This document shows, piece after piece, positions 29,871-39,824 of a stretch of 64,000 nucleotides of DNA; the stretch's first letter is position 1; every line of letters begins with the position of its first letter. The position numbers and the translations under genes are program-made. The notes beneath the pieces are model-generated. The model did no database searches. It saw nothing but the letters and a program-made list of their open reading frames with translations, and was not told where the DNA came from. Origin of the DNA: Xenorhabdus poinarii G6 (lineage in GTDB: Bacteria > Pseudomonadota > Gammaproteobacteria > Enterobacterales > Enterobacteriaceae); NCBI RefSeq assembly GCF_000968175.1, contig NZ_FO704551.1, positions 372,001 through 436,000 of the forward strand. The letters are read 5' to 3'.

Positions 29871-30755
29871 ATGGATTTGCTAAAAGGCATGGAAATTTTT
29901 GTCGGTGTGGTCGAACAGGGTAGCATGACTGCCGCCGCAGCGCGCTCCCAACTGACACCACAGATGGTTGGTCTTTATGTTCGTGATCTTGAAAAGCAAT
30001 TTAACGTTAAATTTCTAAATCGCACCACCCGGCAGACAGGGCTGACTGAAGCTGGAAAACTATTCTATCAGCACTGCACTCAAATACTGAACATGATGGA
30101 TGAAACTCAAAACGTCATTACCAGTATGAACACTGAAGCAACGGGGCTATTGCGTATCACAGCCCCGACCACCTTTGGCACAAGGGTGATTGCACCGTCG
30201 CTGGGGCAGTTCAGGAAGTGCTATCCCAAAGTTGATATCGATCTATTCCTCACTGACTCGGTAATGGATTTAGTGACTGACGAAGTTGAAATCGCTATCC
30301 GTATTGGTGAGCTCAGGGACTCGTCACTGGTTGCCCGTCCGCTGGGAATGTATCGCATGGCTGTAGCCGCGTCACCTGAATATCTCTATGAACGGGGTTA
30401 CCCCTCGTCGCCAGAAGAACTTTCCGAACATGACTGCCTTGGTTTCCGGTTGAAAATGGCTCGTCGCCACTGGTATTTTCAGCAGGGCAATACTCGTTTC
30501 CCTGTGACGGTGAATGATAGCATCAGTATCAATCATGGCGAGGCGCTACGGCAGGCTGCGCTCTCCGGGGTAGGAATTATCATGCAGCCAGAAGTGTTGC
30601 TTAAACAAGATCTTACCTCTGGTGCGTTGGTACGTTTGTTTACCGAAGAAAAGTTGGTCAGTAAACCGGTCAATATGGTTTACCGGCAGAATAAATTCTC
30701 GACAGCAAAAATGCGGGCGGTAATCGATTTTGGTTTAGACCACTGGAAAATTTGA
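29871..30755 (+). CDS. LysR-type transcriptional regulator
   Basis: A 294-residue regulator. I place the start at 29871 (MDLLKGMEIF) behind a GGAG site; the frame can be read from 29847. The N-terminal wHTH (FVGVVEQGSMTAAAARSQLT...LEKQFNVKFLNRTTRQTGLT) is followed by a LysR substrate-binding domain (about 90-290) with GLLRITAPTTFG and EVEIAIRIGELRDSSLVARP. It belongs to the CrgA/DmlR-like group that usually controls neighbouring oxidoreductases. Here the next gene is an SDR, 128 bp away on the same strand. Confidence 0.92.
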   Translation: MDLLKGMEIFVGVVEQGSMTAAAARSQLTPQMVGLYVRDLEKQFNVKFLNRTTRQTGLTEAGKLFYQHCTQILNMMDETQNVITSMNTEATGLLRITAPTTFGTRVIAPSLGQFRKCYPKVDIDLFLTDSVMDLVTDEVEIAIRIGELRDSSLVARPLGMYRMAVAASPEYLYERGYPSSPEELSEHDCLGFRLKMARRHWYFQQGNTRFPVTVNDSISINHGEALRQAALSGVGIIMQPEVLLKQDLTSGALVRLFTEEKLVSKPVNMVYRQNKFSTAKMRAVIDFGLDHWKI

Positions 30756-30883
30756 CTGCGGGGGAGGGCGTCTATGTCGCATAATTGGAAAGTCCTGCTT
30801 TTCTGTCTTTAAAGCATCGCCCTGATTATTCCCCGAGTCATTTATTTTACTATTCATACAATAACAATTGTACGGAGTAGGAA

Positions 30884-31642
30884 ATGAGCAATTCACGGTT
30901 CAATCAAAAAACTGTATTTATCACTGGAGCCGGAACTGGTATAGGCCGGGCTGCAGCTCTGCGTCTGGCGGCAGAAGGTGCGAATCTAGTGTTGACCGGC
31001 AGACGGATGAAGCCACTTAACCTTTTGGCTGAGGAGCTGCAAGCAAAAGGAACACAGACGCTTGCGCTAAGTTGTGATATTGCTGATGAGCAGCAGGTAA
31101 AAGCAGTTTTCGCGCAGGCCCATCAGCAATTTGGAAATATTGACGGTCTTTTTGCTAATGCAGGGGTATTGGGTGACTTTAAACCACTATCAGAAGCAGA
31201 TGTAAACGACTTTACTGCGCCATTAGCCACGAACCTGATTGGAACGTTCCTCACGATCAAACACTGCCTGCCTTTTATGTCACGGGGCGCGATCCTGATC
31301 AATGCTTCCTGGACCACTAGCAGTGTTATGCCCGGAACCGGTATCTATGCAGCCACCAAATCTGCACTGCTAGCCTTAATGCGCACCTTGGCTGTAGAGG
31401 TCGGATCGCGCCCGGTGCGGGTCAATGCCATCAGTCCGGGGGTTATTCTGACTCCAATGGCAGCGGAATCACTGCCTCAGGAGGTTGTAAAAAGCCTTGC
31501 CGCTCATTCTCTCTTATTACGTAATGGCACTCCGGAAGATGTTGTCGGGACGGTCGCTTGGCTGCTATCCGAAGATGCTGGTTATGTGACCGGGCAGGAG
31601 ATTACGGTTGACGGCGGCTTTACCACTGGGGGCATGCGCTAA
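30884..31642 (+). CDS. Short-chain dehydrogenase/reductase (SDR)
   Basis: A 252-residue classical SDR. The NAD(P)-binding TGAGTGIG motif is at about 14-21, NAG at about 88-90, and the active site Ser/Tyr/Lys in NASWTTSSVMPGTGIYAATK (Y-x-x-x-K at about 155-159). The C-terminal TGQEITVDGGFTTGG is standard. An Arg pair after the first strand (TGRRM) suggests a preference for NADP(H). The substrate is unknown. It has a GGAG ribosome site and is probably controlled by the LysR gene next to it. Confidence 0.93.
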   Translation: MSNSRFNQKTVFITGAGTGIGRAAALRLAAEGANLVLTGRRMKPLNLLAEELQAKGTQTLALSCDIADEQQVKAVFAQAHQQFGNIDGLFANAGVLGDFKPLSEADVNDFTAPLATNLIGTFLTIKHCLPFMSRGAILINASWTTSSVMPGTGIYAATKSALLALMRTLAVEVGSRPVRVNAISPGVILTPMAAESLPQEVVKSLAAHSLLLRNGTPEDVVGTVAWLLSEDAGYVTGQEITVDGGFTTGGMR

Positions 31643-31698
31643 ACTGTCCAGCAGCGCCATACGCGCCTTTTTCATCAATGGCCTTGATTAATATGTAC

Positions 31699-31829
31699 TA
31701 GTACTACAGCCGTAAATTTTATAAAATCAATAGGTTACTTAATAAGAAATAAACTGAGTATTTGCATAATTTCACTTTCTTATATGAAGCAGATACCTCA
31801 TTAGAATGAGCTCTACGGCTGTAGTACTA
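31699..31829. mobile_element. MITE-like element (about 131 bp)
   Basis: The terminal inverted repeats TAGTACTACAGCCGTA and TACGGCTGTAGTACTA bound a non-coding A+T-rich core. The same end sequence occurs at 32749 on a degraded IS701-type transposase, so this is probably a non-autonomous derivative of that IS. Confidence 0.7.
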
Positions 31830-31830
31830 G

Positions 31831-32747
31831 GCCGTGTCCCTTAATGTAAATCGGTAGTATTATCATCTAAACGGTTTTCAATATAGGAAAAGATGATGGC
31901 ACGCTACGACATTCCTGATGACGCATGGATATTGATAGAATCTTGTTTGCCCCTGGTTCATTCAGAACGGGCAGGACGTCCCTATGTTGAACACCGCCGT
32001 GTGATAAATGGGATGTTCTGGGTGCTATGTTCAGGGGCACCGTGGCGCGACTTACCGGAACGCTATGGGCCTTGGAAAACGGTCTATAACCGATTTAATC
32101 GTTGGTCAAAATCAGGCATTATCAACAAGATATTTAATCGTTTACTGTCCATTCTGGATGAAAAAGGGTTGATTGACTGGGCTGAAATTTGCCTGGATGG
32201 CAGCAATATTCGCGCGAGTAAAGATGCCGCAGGCGCGAAAAAAAACATCCCGATATCGCTGACGATCATGCGCTGGGTCGCTCACGCGGTGGTTATGGCA
32301 CCAAAATCCACCTGGCAACCGACCGAAAGGGATTTCCCCTCAACCTGATAGTGACCGCTGGGCAAGCCCATGAAAGTCAATCGGCCATCCCGTTGCTTGA
32401 TGGCATTGGCGTCCAACGCAAAAATGGTTTCATGAAACGGCGCGGTAAAGCGGTACTAGCAGATAAAGGCTATTCGGGCGGAAAACTGCGCGGTTATCTG
32501 CGTAAATTGAGGATAAAGGGCATTATTCCGTATAAAATCAATGGAAAAGGCAGTACTGATGGTCGTACGCAATTTGATAAACAGGCTTATCGTGACCGGA
32601 ATGTGGTCGAACGCTGTTTCGGTTTTCTGAAAGGAAATCGGCGTATTGCAACCCGCTATGAAAAAACCGCCCGAAACTATTTATCCATGGTGAAATTAGG
32701 CTGTATTCGACTCTTTTACAAGCGGTTATATAATTAAGGGACACGAC
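31831..32747 (+). mobile_element. IS5-family (IS427-group) element, 917 bp
   Basis: The ends GCCGTGTCCCTTAAT and, on the other strand, GTCGTGTCCCTTAAT are flanked by the 4-bp repeat CTAG (31827-31830 and 32748-32751), as usual for this group. Confidence 0.87.
31893..32737 (+). CDS. IS427-group transposase in two frames (A-run frameshift)
   Basis: The first frame (31893-32348) encodes the DUF4096-type N-terminus (WILIESCLPLVHSERAGRPY, NGMFWVLCSGAPWRDLPERY). The DDE core continues in the other frame (GYGTKIHLATDRKGFPLNLI, then VTAGQAHESQ, LADKGYSGG and RNVVERCFGFLKGNRR). The switch fits the A8 run near 32240 (GGCGCGAAAAAAAACATC), the standard frameshift site of IS427 elements. A combined transposase is therefore likely. 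Confidence 0.88.
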
Positions 32748-32748
32748 C

Positions 32749-33600
32749 TAGTACTACAGCCGTAATTGCTCTGTAAACCGATGATTTCCCCGGCGACGAC
32801 AGTGACATTGTTGTGCTCGGTATTGATGCCGTCGTCGCCAGTCTGACCAATGTAAAATCTGTTCGATTGTCTTTCCCGCTTTTTCCATCAGCTTTGACAG
32901 CAACTTACGCAGTTCCGCTACACTGAGCGGAACCCGGCCTACTGGTGTTTTTTTCTCAGTACCCGCAGAACCGCCAGGACTGCATGGGCCAATAACGACA
33001 AAGTAATATTCTGATGCCAACTCTGCCATCGCTGCACTTCGTCGTGATCCAGCCCACATTTTCCTTTGATTTCCTTAAAGCCACTTTCGATTTCCCAGTT
33101 TTCCAGTCAGCGGTATTCAACGTATCGGCAATCCGTTCAGCACGGAGATACTTGGCTTCTTGCCATCATAAAGGGGGATTGCAGGGAATGGCTAACACGG
33201 AGGGCTGGTATCGGGACGATGGTCACGGCCATACACTTCATCTGTAGTCACCCAGCGACAGGGCATGCCCGCCGTGGCCAGCGTAACACGGAAATACGCC
33301 TATCTGGCTCGGAGATAAGCGAGGCTACGTTGTCGTGGGCCGCTAGAGTGAAATAAGGGAACCAGACGGGTATGTCATACCTGTCGCGCCTGTTCCCAGA
33401 TATTGGCACGCCAATAATCAGAAGTGGTCTGAGTCGCATAGTGCGCGCGTGTTGAAGAGTCTGGAGGATAACTTCTTTGCTGTTATCGGTAAGGCGGAAT
33501 ATTGCGGAACTGCAGACGCGAGATCTACTTATCCCTATCAAAGCGGTGAAGTCATCAGGACGTTTCGAAGTCGCCGCCCGTTTATGGCAATGCACTACAG
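32749..33600 (-). pseudogene. Degraded IS701-type transposase with one intact end
   Basis: Pieces on the minus strand read ENWEIESGFKEIKGKCGLD, NITLSLLAHAVLAVLRVL and LSVAELRKLLSKLMEKAG ending in a WSDWRRRHQ segment. These belong to the C-terminal half of an IS701-like DDE transposase, including the E of the catalytic triad. Several frameshifts and stops break it, and the N-terminus is unrecognisable. The terminal repeat TAGTACTACAGCCGTAA starts at 32749. Confidence 0.7.
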
Positions 33601-33614
33601 TAGTTATGTGTTTT

Positions 33615-33843
33615 GCCCGCTGGTCAGAAGTAGATTTTGAAACGGTTATGTGAACGATTCCCGGAGAGCGTGAACTGTTGGGAAGGTGTTAAACATTCCC
33701 AGCGTGGTTCAAAAATGCGGACGCCTTATCTTGTTCCTTGAACCCGGCAGGCTTTGACCATGCTGGAAAAGATTAAAAACATGAGTGGTAATCGCGAGCT
33801 GATCTTCGTTGGTGATTACGATCCGCGTAAGTCTGTTGAGTAA
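33615..33843 (+). pseudogene. Remnant of a second P4-type integrase
   Basis: Fragments read ARWSEVDFET, then (after stop and frameshift) TIPGEREL, VKHSQRGSKMRTPYLVP and MLEKIKNMSGNRELIFVGDY. They align with the middle of the integrase at 14106 (FARWEEIDF... EPLKGVKHSHRGSKMRSPHLVP ... ELVFIGDH). Neither catalytic Tyr nor N-terminus is present. It lies just before the Shango operon. Confidence 0.85.
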
Positions 33844-33974
33844 GATAGTTTTTATGCTTGTGCTCCAGCCCAATCGCGGTATGATTTTACGATCTCTCTT
33901 CCAGTTTTATGCTTACCGCTTTTGCCGATCGTAGAACAACACCGGGAAGCGTTATCAGTAATTAAGGGTACGGA

Positions 33975-36299
33975 ATGGGCTTTTGGATATTTGTTATTGC
34001 ACTGGCTGCTATCTGGCTTCTGTTTTCAAAAAAGAAAAAGTCGCCTCCCCCCAGAGTAAACAGCGAAATCATCAGTAAGATAAATAATACGTCCCGACAA
34101 AAATCTCGCAATAAACCAAACAATAACGTAGCAGATATGTATTCTCAGACATCCGATGATGATGAACTGGCAACTTTTACTTTTATTAATGGGCAGACGG
34201 TTGAATACAGCACTAGCCGTGAACATTCACGGAAAAATGCCGCCCGGCGCAATACCACGCCAGCGCGATGGGTCAAACCTGGAGAAAGTGTCACTATTCA
34301 AAACGTCGTCATTAATAATGGTCATTTTTATTTCGGCGGACAGTTAAAAACATATTCGTCAGGAGAATATAGCTATCTTTATCGCGATGGTTCCGACGCT
34401 TCTCTGGTGAATGACGCTTTACCTATCGAGTCTATTTCACGACATTATGATGATGAGTCTCTGGGGTACTGGCCCAGCTTTTCTACACTATCTTCTCGCT
34501 GCCGTGGTGCCTATCTTGACTGGTTGGCAAGTGACCGCAGTGATGCGAACTGCCCTATTGGCTATGTTTTTATCTATTTTTACGGTCTTGAACGTCGCAT
34601 ATTAGTCGATGGTACGCGGGAATCAATTTCTGACGATGAGTTCAAATCATTATTTGAAGAAATATCACGCCTGAGAACAGTATTTCAGGCAAATAGATCC
34701 TTCCGTCGCTATTCGACGCAATTAATAGAAGCCATGTTGCTTCTCCGGCCTGATGCCATCCAGATAGAGGATGAAGGCGAATGCTTTGCATCAGGCAGTT
34801 CATTGCTATTTCAATTTCGCCTGGCCACTACCGTTGCGCAAGGAGAGCCCGTTTCCGCAGATCTGGCTCTGGCATGGATAAAATATTATACCGAATATGC
34901 GCTACGAACTCCGGCGAGGCGTTGTGCAGAAGAATTTACTTCCTTGTTTAAACGGCGCTATGTCAATAAGTATGGTGACGGCATGGTAGTTAAACCTAAC
35001 AAGACCATGTTGAAACTGAGTTATTCCCCAGCAAGTAGCTCGCTCAGAGGGATTAATATTGAGCATCCTGAGCTCCCCGATCCCAGTATATTAAGAGCAC
35101 CTGTACAAAAACTGATACAGATTGCAGAATCCTGTACTAATGACCTTGATGCCTACAGTCGCTATCTCGGTAAAAAAGAGGCATCAAAAAGCGATGTCGC
35201 CGCCATCATGCTTCTCCCCGCTGAAATCCTGACTGAAGATGCAGAATACATGTTCGCTGGATTTAAACGCTGGGCAGATGAGAGGATCCGTGAAAATTCA
35301 GGTCTGGCAACGGTTGCTGGTTTCTGGGCCAGGCTGGATATGCCTGTACCGGATAAGATCAATAAGAAAGAAGCTGAGCTGATGCAAAATTTCGCCAGGC
35401 GAGCCGGCTACGGTATTGCGCCGGATCTGCGTTATCACCTTGTCCGACCAGATCCAGAAGGTAATCTTGTTTTATTTCCCGAAGGGCATGCGGAATACTA
35501 CGTACCATCGGCGGAATTTACATCAGTCTCCGTGGCGCTTCGGCTGGGCGCAATGATTGCGCAAATGGACAAGCGTGTGGATATTGCTGAACAGGCCACA
35601 CTGGAGAGAACGATTGATCATAACGACGCGTTGTCGCCGACTGAGAAACGTTCGCTGCACGCCTACCTTACCTGGCGGCTCAATACGCCTGCAAGTCAGG
35701 CCGGTCTGAAAGGCAAAATTAAGCAACTCAGCAATAAAGAAAAATCTACTATTGGCAACGTTATTATCAATGTCGCCTGCGCAGATGGAAAAATCGAACC
35801 GGCGGAAATTAAGCAATTGGAAAAAATTTACGCCAGCCTCGGCCTGGACAGCAGTAACGTCACCAGCAATATCCACCGTCTGTCAACCGCAGAAACAGCC
35901 CCGACTGCTATGCTACAAACCACATCAGAGACGAGCGGCCCGTTTTCTCTTGATGAACGTATCCTTGCCCGTCATGAATCCGATACAACGGACGTACGCC
36001 AGTTGCTGAGTACTATCTTTGCCGAAGATGACCCCGCAGACGAACCACCAGCGGAGATCCTGTCATATCCTAGCGGGGGGCTTGATAAAGCACATCATCA
36101 GCTTTACCAGCGTTTGCTGGAAAAAGAGCGCTGGGAGCGAAACGAAGTCACTGAGCTATGCCTGCAGCTTAATTTGATGCTGAGCGGCGCAATTGAAGCG
36201 ATTAATGACTGGTCTTTCGAACAGGTTGACGCGCCAGTGCTTGATGATGACGATCATATTTACGTTGACCTGGAAATTGCACAAGAACTCAAAGGATAA
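33975..36299 (+). CDS. sngA: Shango protein A, TerB-domain protein
   Basis: First gene of a Shango anti-phage system (TerB protein, ATPase and helicase in this order). It has 774 residues. An N-terminal membrane anchor (WIFVIALAAIWLLF, about 4-17) is followed by a Lys-rich stop. A TerB-N domain is at about 85-300, a TerB-like helical segment at about 590-640 (IGNVIINVACADGKIEPAEI, with the conserved acidic DGK.EP.E pattern) and a TerB-C domain at about 695-770. TerB proteins are metal-binding helical modules; the role in Shango is not established. It starts at the ATG after AAGGGTACGG and ends 3 bp before sngB. Confidence 0.85.
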   Translation: MGFWIFVIALAAIWLLFSKKKKSPPPRVNSEIISKINNTSRQKSRNKPNNNVADMYSQTSDDDELATFTFINGQTVEYSTSREHSRKNAARRNTTPARWVKPGESVTIQNVVINNGHFYFGGQLKTYSSGEYSYLYRDGSDASLVNDALPIESISRHYDDESLGYWPSFSTLSSRCRGAYLDWLASDRSDANCPIGYVFIYFYGLERRILVDGTRESISDDEFKSLFEEISRLRTVFQANRSFRRYSTQLIEAMLLLRPDAIQIEDEGECFASGSSLLFQFRLATTVAQGEPVSADLALAWIKYYTEYALRTPARRCAEEFTSLFKRRYVNKYGDGMVVKPNKTMLKLSYSPASSSLRGINIEHPELPDPSILRAPVQKLIQIAESCTNDLDAYSRYLGKKEASKSDVAAIMLLPAEILTEDAEYMFAGFKRWADERIRENSGLATVAGFWARLDMPVPDKINKKEAELMQNFARRAGYGIAPDLRYHLVRPDPEGNLVLFPEGHAEYYVPSAEFTSVSVALRLGAMIAQMDKRVDIAEQATLERTIDHNDALSPTEKRSLHAYLTWRLNTPASQAGLKGKIKQLSNKEKSTIGNVIINVACADGKIEPAEIKQLEKIYASLGLDSSNVTSNIHRLSTAETAPTAMLQTTSETSGPFSLDERILARHESDTTDVRQLLSTIFAEDDPADEPPAEILSYPSGGLDKAHHQLYQRLLEKERWERNEVTELCLQLNLMLSGAIEAINDWSFEQVDAPVLDDDDHIYVDLEIAQELKG

Positions 36300-36302
36300 T
36301 TT

Positions 36303-37619
36303 ATGTCTGGCATTCGTATTCGTCTCAAAGAAAGAGACGCCATTATTCAGTCACTGAAATCAGGCGTTACGCCTAAAATTGGCATTCAGCATATTCAGGT
36401 TGGTCGGGTCAACGAGATAAAAGCGTTGTATCAGGATATTGAGCGGATCATTGATGGCGGTGCAGGGTTCCGGCTGATTATCGGGGAATACGGTTCCGGT
36501 AAGACGTTCTTTTTAAGCGTTGTGCGTTCGATTGCGTTAGAGAAAAAGCTGGTAACAATCAGTGCCGATTTATCCCCGGACAGGCGCATTCACGCCACCA
36601 GCGGACAAGCTCGTAACCTCTATTCCGAACTGATGAAGAATCTATCCACCCGCAATAAGCCGGATGGTAATGCGTTATTAAGCGTGGTTGAGCGCTTTAT
36701 TACGGAAGCCAGAAAAGAAGCAGAAAGTACAAATATACCTGTTCCGACGATGATTCACCAACGGCTCACGACTCTGTCCGATATGGTTGGCGGTTATGAT
36801 TTCGCCAAAGTCATTGAATGTTATTGGCAGGGCCACGAGCAGGATAACGAAACATTAAAATCGAACGCTATCCGCTGGTTGAGAGGTGAATACACCACGA
36901 AAACTGATGCGCGTAACGATCTCGGTGTACGCACCATTATCTCTGATGCCTCTTTCTACGATTCACTGAAGCTGATGAGCCTGTTTGTCCGTCAGGCCGG
37001 ATACGCCGGGCTGCTGGTCAATCTGGATGAAATGGTCAATCTGTATAAACTCAGCAATACACAGGCACGAGTGGCTAACTATGAGCAAATACTGCGTATT
37101 CTGAATGACTGCCTGCAGGGAACGGCTGAATATATTGGCTTTTTGCTCGGCGGCACGCCGGAGTTCCTGTTCGATCCACGAAAGGGGTTGTACAGCTACG
37201 AAGCGCTCCAGTCACGACTGGCAGAAAACAGCTTTGCTCAACGTGCTGGTGTGATTGATTATTCATCTCCTTCCCTGCATTTAGCCAGCCTGACACCGGA
37301 AGAGCTCTATATTCTGTTGAAAAACCTCCGTCACGTTTATTCCGGCGGCGATATGGATAGTTATCTGGTTCCCGATGAGGCGTTGACGGCATTTTTACGT
37401 CACTGTAGCAATACCATCGGCGATGCGTATTTCCGTACGCCACGAAACACGATTAAAGCCTTCCTGGATATGCTCGCCGTACTGGAACAAAACCCGTCCA
37501 TTCAGTGGTCGCAGTTGATTGCCGGTGTCGCGATCGCGGAAGAAAAGCCCAGCGATATAGATGAAATGGCATCGACAGAAGATACTGACGAGGACGGTCT
37601 GGCTGACTTCAGATTATGA
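36303..37619 (+). CDS. sngB: Shango protein B, P-loop ATPase
   Basis: A 438-residue ATPase of the BREX-associated DUF2791 type. Walker A is GEYGSGKT (61-68) and Walker B is LLVNLDEM with D242-E243. A KIGIQHIQVGR segment ahead of Walker A and GGTPEFLFDPRKGLYSYEA in the C-terminal half are typical of this group. It presumably works with SngA and SngC in sensing or blocking phage. It overlaps sngC by 4 bp (ATGA), so translation is coupled. Confidence 0.87.
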   Translation: MSGIRIRLKERDAIIQSLKSGVTPKIGIQHIQVGRVNEIKALYQDIERIIDGGAGFRLIIGEYGSGKTFFLSVVRSIALEKKLVTISADLSPDRRIHATSGQARNLYSELMKNLSTRNKPDGNALLSVVERFITEARKEAESTNIPVPTMIHQRLTTLSDMVGGYDFAKVIECYWQGHEQDNETLKSNAIRWLRGEYTTKTDARNDLGVRTIISDASFYDSLKLMSLFVRQAGYAGLLVNLDEMVNLYKLSNTQARVANYEQILRILNDCLQGTAEYIGFLLGGTPEFLFDPRKGLYSYEALQSRLAENSFAQRAGVIDYSSPSLHLASLTPEELYILLKNLRHVYSGGDMDSYLVPDEALTAFLRHCSNTIGDAYFRTPRNTIKAFLDMLAVLEQNPSIQWSQLIAGVAIAEEKPSDIDEMASTEDTDEDGLADFRL

Positions 37620-39814
37620 TGAATGCATACCAGCGGCTGGATCCACGCATACAAAAGTGGATATACCGGCAGGGATGGGCGGACCTCCGGGAACTGCAAA
37701 AAAAAGCCATTCCACCTATATTAGCGGGCGCTCGGGATGTACTGATCAGCGCCGCTACTGCTGCGGGTAAAACTGAAGCTTTTTTCCTGCCCGCCTGCTC
37801 TGCTATCGCGGACGTTCAGGACGGTTTTGGAATTTTATACATTAGCCCGCTTAAAGCCCTCATTAACGATCAGTACCGACGGCTGGAAAGCCTCGGTGAT
37901 GCGCTGGAGATGCCGGTCACGCCCTGGCATGGCGATGTTGCTCAGAGCAAAAAGCTAAAAGCGAAGAAAAATCCTGCCGGTATTTTACTTATCACCCCGG
38001 AATCACTGGAAGCGATGCTGATCCGCAATGCGGGATGGTTAAAGCAGGCTTTCTCTCCACTGGCGTATATCGCCATTGATGAATTCCATGCCTTCATCGG
38101 TTCTGAGCGGGGTATGCAGCTACTCTCTCTGTTAAATCGAATCGATCACCTGCTGGGAAAAATCGACAATCCAGTACCCCGAATCGCACTAAGCGCAACG
38201 CTGGGAGAACTAGAACAGGTGCCGTTATCTCTGCGCCCAAATCAACGTCTTCCCTGTGATATTATTACCGACAGTCAGACCCACTCCACGCTAAAAGTAC
38301 AGGTAAAAGGTTATCTGGAACCGCTGACCACCTCGGGCCAGCAACCACCACCGTCGGCAGAGACGCAAATCTGCCAAACTATCTTTCGCCTTTGTCGGGG
38401 TGACTCCCATCTGGTGTTCGCTAACAGTCGCAAGCGGACCGAAAGCATTGCTGCAACACTTAGCGATCTTAGTGAAATGAACATCGTTCCCAACGAGTTC
38501 TTCCCCCATCATGGATCGTTGTCCAGAGATCTGCGTGAAACGCTGGAACAGCGGCTTCAGAAAGGCAATGTGCCTACCACCGCAATCTGTACGATGACAC
38601 TGGAACTGGGCATCGACATCGGCAAAGTCAGTTCTGTCGTGCAGATTACGGCACCTCATTCCGTAGCCAGCCTGCGCCAGCGTATGGGACGTTCCGGCAG
38701 GCGCGATTCTCCTGCCATACTGAGAATGCTGATTGCCGAACACGAACTGACGCCGACATCAGGCATTGTCGACCAGCTCAGGCTTCAGCTGGTTCAGTCA
38801 TTGGCGATGCTCCGTTTACTTATCGGCAGCAAATGGTTTGAGCCCGCCGATACTCGCCAGATGCACTACTCCACGCTATTCCATCAGATCCTGGCGATTG
38901 TTGCGCAGTGGGGCGGTGTACGCGCGGAGCAGATCTGGTCACAGTTATGTCAACAAGGGCCATTTCAGAAAGTCAGCATTGATGACTTTAAGACGCTGCT
39001 GAAGTATATGGGGGAACACCAGTTTCTGGCCCAGCTCTCAAGCGGCGAACTGGTACTGGACGTGGAGGGTGAGCGTCAGGTGAATCAATACACTTTCTAC
39101 GCCGTGTTCAGAACGCCGGAAGAGTTTCGTATTGTGGCGGGGAGCAAAACATTGGGCTCTATCCCTGTTGATTCTCCGCTGATGCCTGACCAACACATTA
39201 TTTTTGGCGGTCGACGCTGGAAAGTAACCGATATCGATAGTGATAAAAAAGTCATTTACGTCGAGGCGACAAAGGGCGGGCAGCCACCGTTATTTGGCGG
39301 ACAAGGAATGTCCATACATGATGTCGTCCGCCAGGAAATGCTCACCATTTATCGGGAAGGAGACTACCGCATCACCGTTGGCGATCGCAAAGCCGATTTT
39401 GCCGACGCCACTGCAAGAAGCCTGTTTGATGAAGGGTTATGCTGTTTTCGCAACAATAATCTGGCTTCTGAATATTTTATTCAGCAGGGGCAGCATGTCT
39501 ACATTCTCCCTTGGCTGGGCGATCAAACCGTAAACACGCTGTCGGCATTACTTATCCAGCGCGGTTTTAAAGCAGGTTCATTTGCGGGTGTGGTTGAAGT
39601 AGAAAAAACCACGGTCGCGGAGGTTAAACAGGCGTTAGTCAGCACGCTTCAAGAAGGTTTGCCATCCGAGTCCCGTCTAGCCGAAAGCATCGCTGAGAAG
39701 TGCCTTGAAAAATATGATGAGTACTTACCGGAAGCATTGCTGACGCAGGAGTATGGGTTACGCGCTTTTGATGTTGAGCGCGTGATGGAGTGGTTGCAGA
39801 GACATTTATATTAA
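37616..39814 (+). CDS. sngC: Shango protein C, DEAD/DEAH-box helicase
   Basis: A 732-residue superfamily 2 helicase. Q-motif-like region ELQKKAIPPI is followed by Walker A TAAGKT (48-53), motif II DEFH (155-158), motif III SAT in ALSATLGE, and motif VI QRMGRSGRR (355-363). A C-terminal DUF1998-like region is not present. It is the third Shango gene in the published order. Ten bp after the stop a further gene begins on the same strand with its own AGGGG site, so transcription probably continues. Confidence 0.88.
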   Translation: MMNAYQRLDPRIQKWIYRQGWADLRELQKKAIPPILAGARDVLISAATAAGKTEAFFLPACSAIADVQDGFGILYISPLKALINDQYRRLESLGDALEMPVTPWHGDVAQSKKLKAKKNPAGILLITPESLEAMLIRNAGWLKQAFSPLAYIAIDEFHAFIGSERGMQLLSLLNRIDHLLGKIDNPVPRIALSATLGELEQVPLSLRPNQRLPCDIITDSQTHSTLKVQVKGYLEPLTTSGQQPPPSAETQICQTIFRLCRGDSHLVFANSRKRTESIAATLSDLSEMNIVPNEFFPHHGSLSRDLRETLEQRLQKGNVPTTAICTMTLELGIDIGKVSSVVQITAPHSVASLRQRMGRSGRRDSPAILRMLIAEHELTPTSGIVDQLRLQLVQSLAMLRLLIGSKWFEPADTRQMHYSTLFHQILAIVAQWGGVRAEQIWSQLCQQGPFQKVSIDDFKTLLKYMGEHQFLAQLSSGELVLDVEGERQVNQYTFYAVFRTPEEFRIVAGSKTLGSIPVDSPLMPDQHIIFGGRRWKVTDIDSDKKVIYVEATKGGQPPLFGGQGMSIHDVVRQEMLTIYREGDYRITVGDRKADFADATARSLFDEGLCCFRNNNLASEYFIQQGQHVYILPWLGDQTVNTLSALLIQRGFKAGSFAGVVEVEKTTVAEVKQALVSTLQEGLPSESRLAESIAEKCLEKYDEYLPEALLTQEYGLRAFDVERVMEWLQRHLY

Positions 39815-39824
39815 GGGGTAGAAA

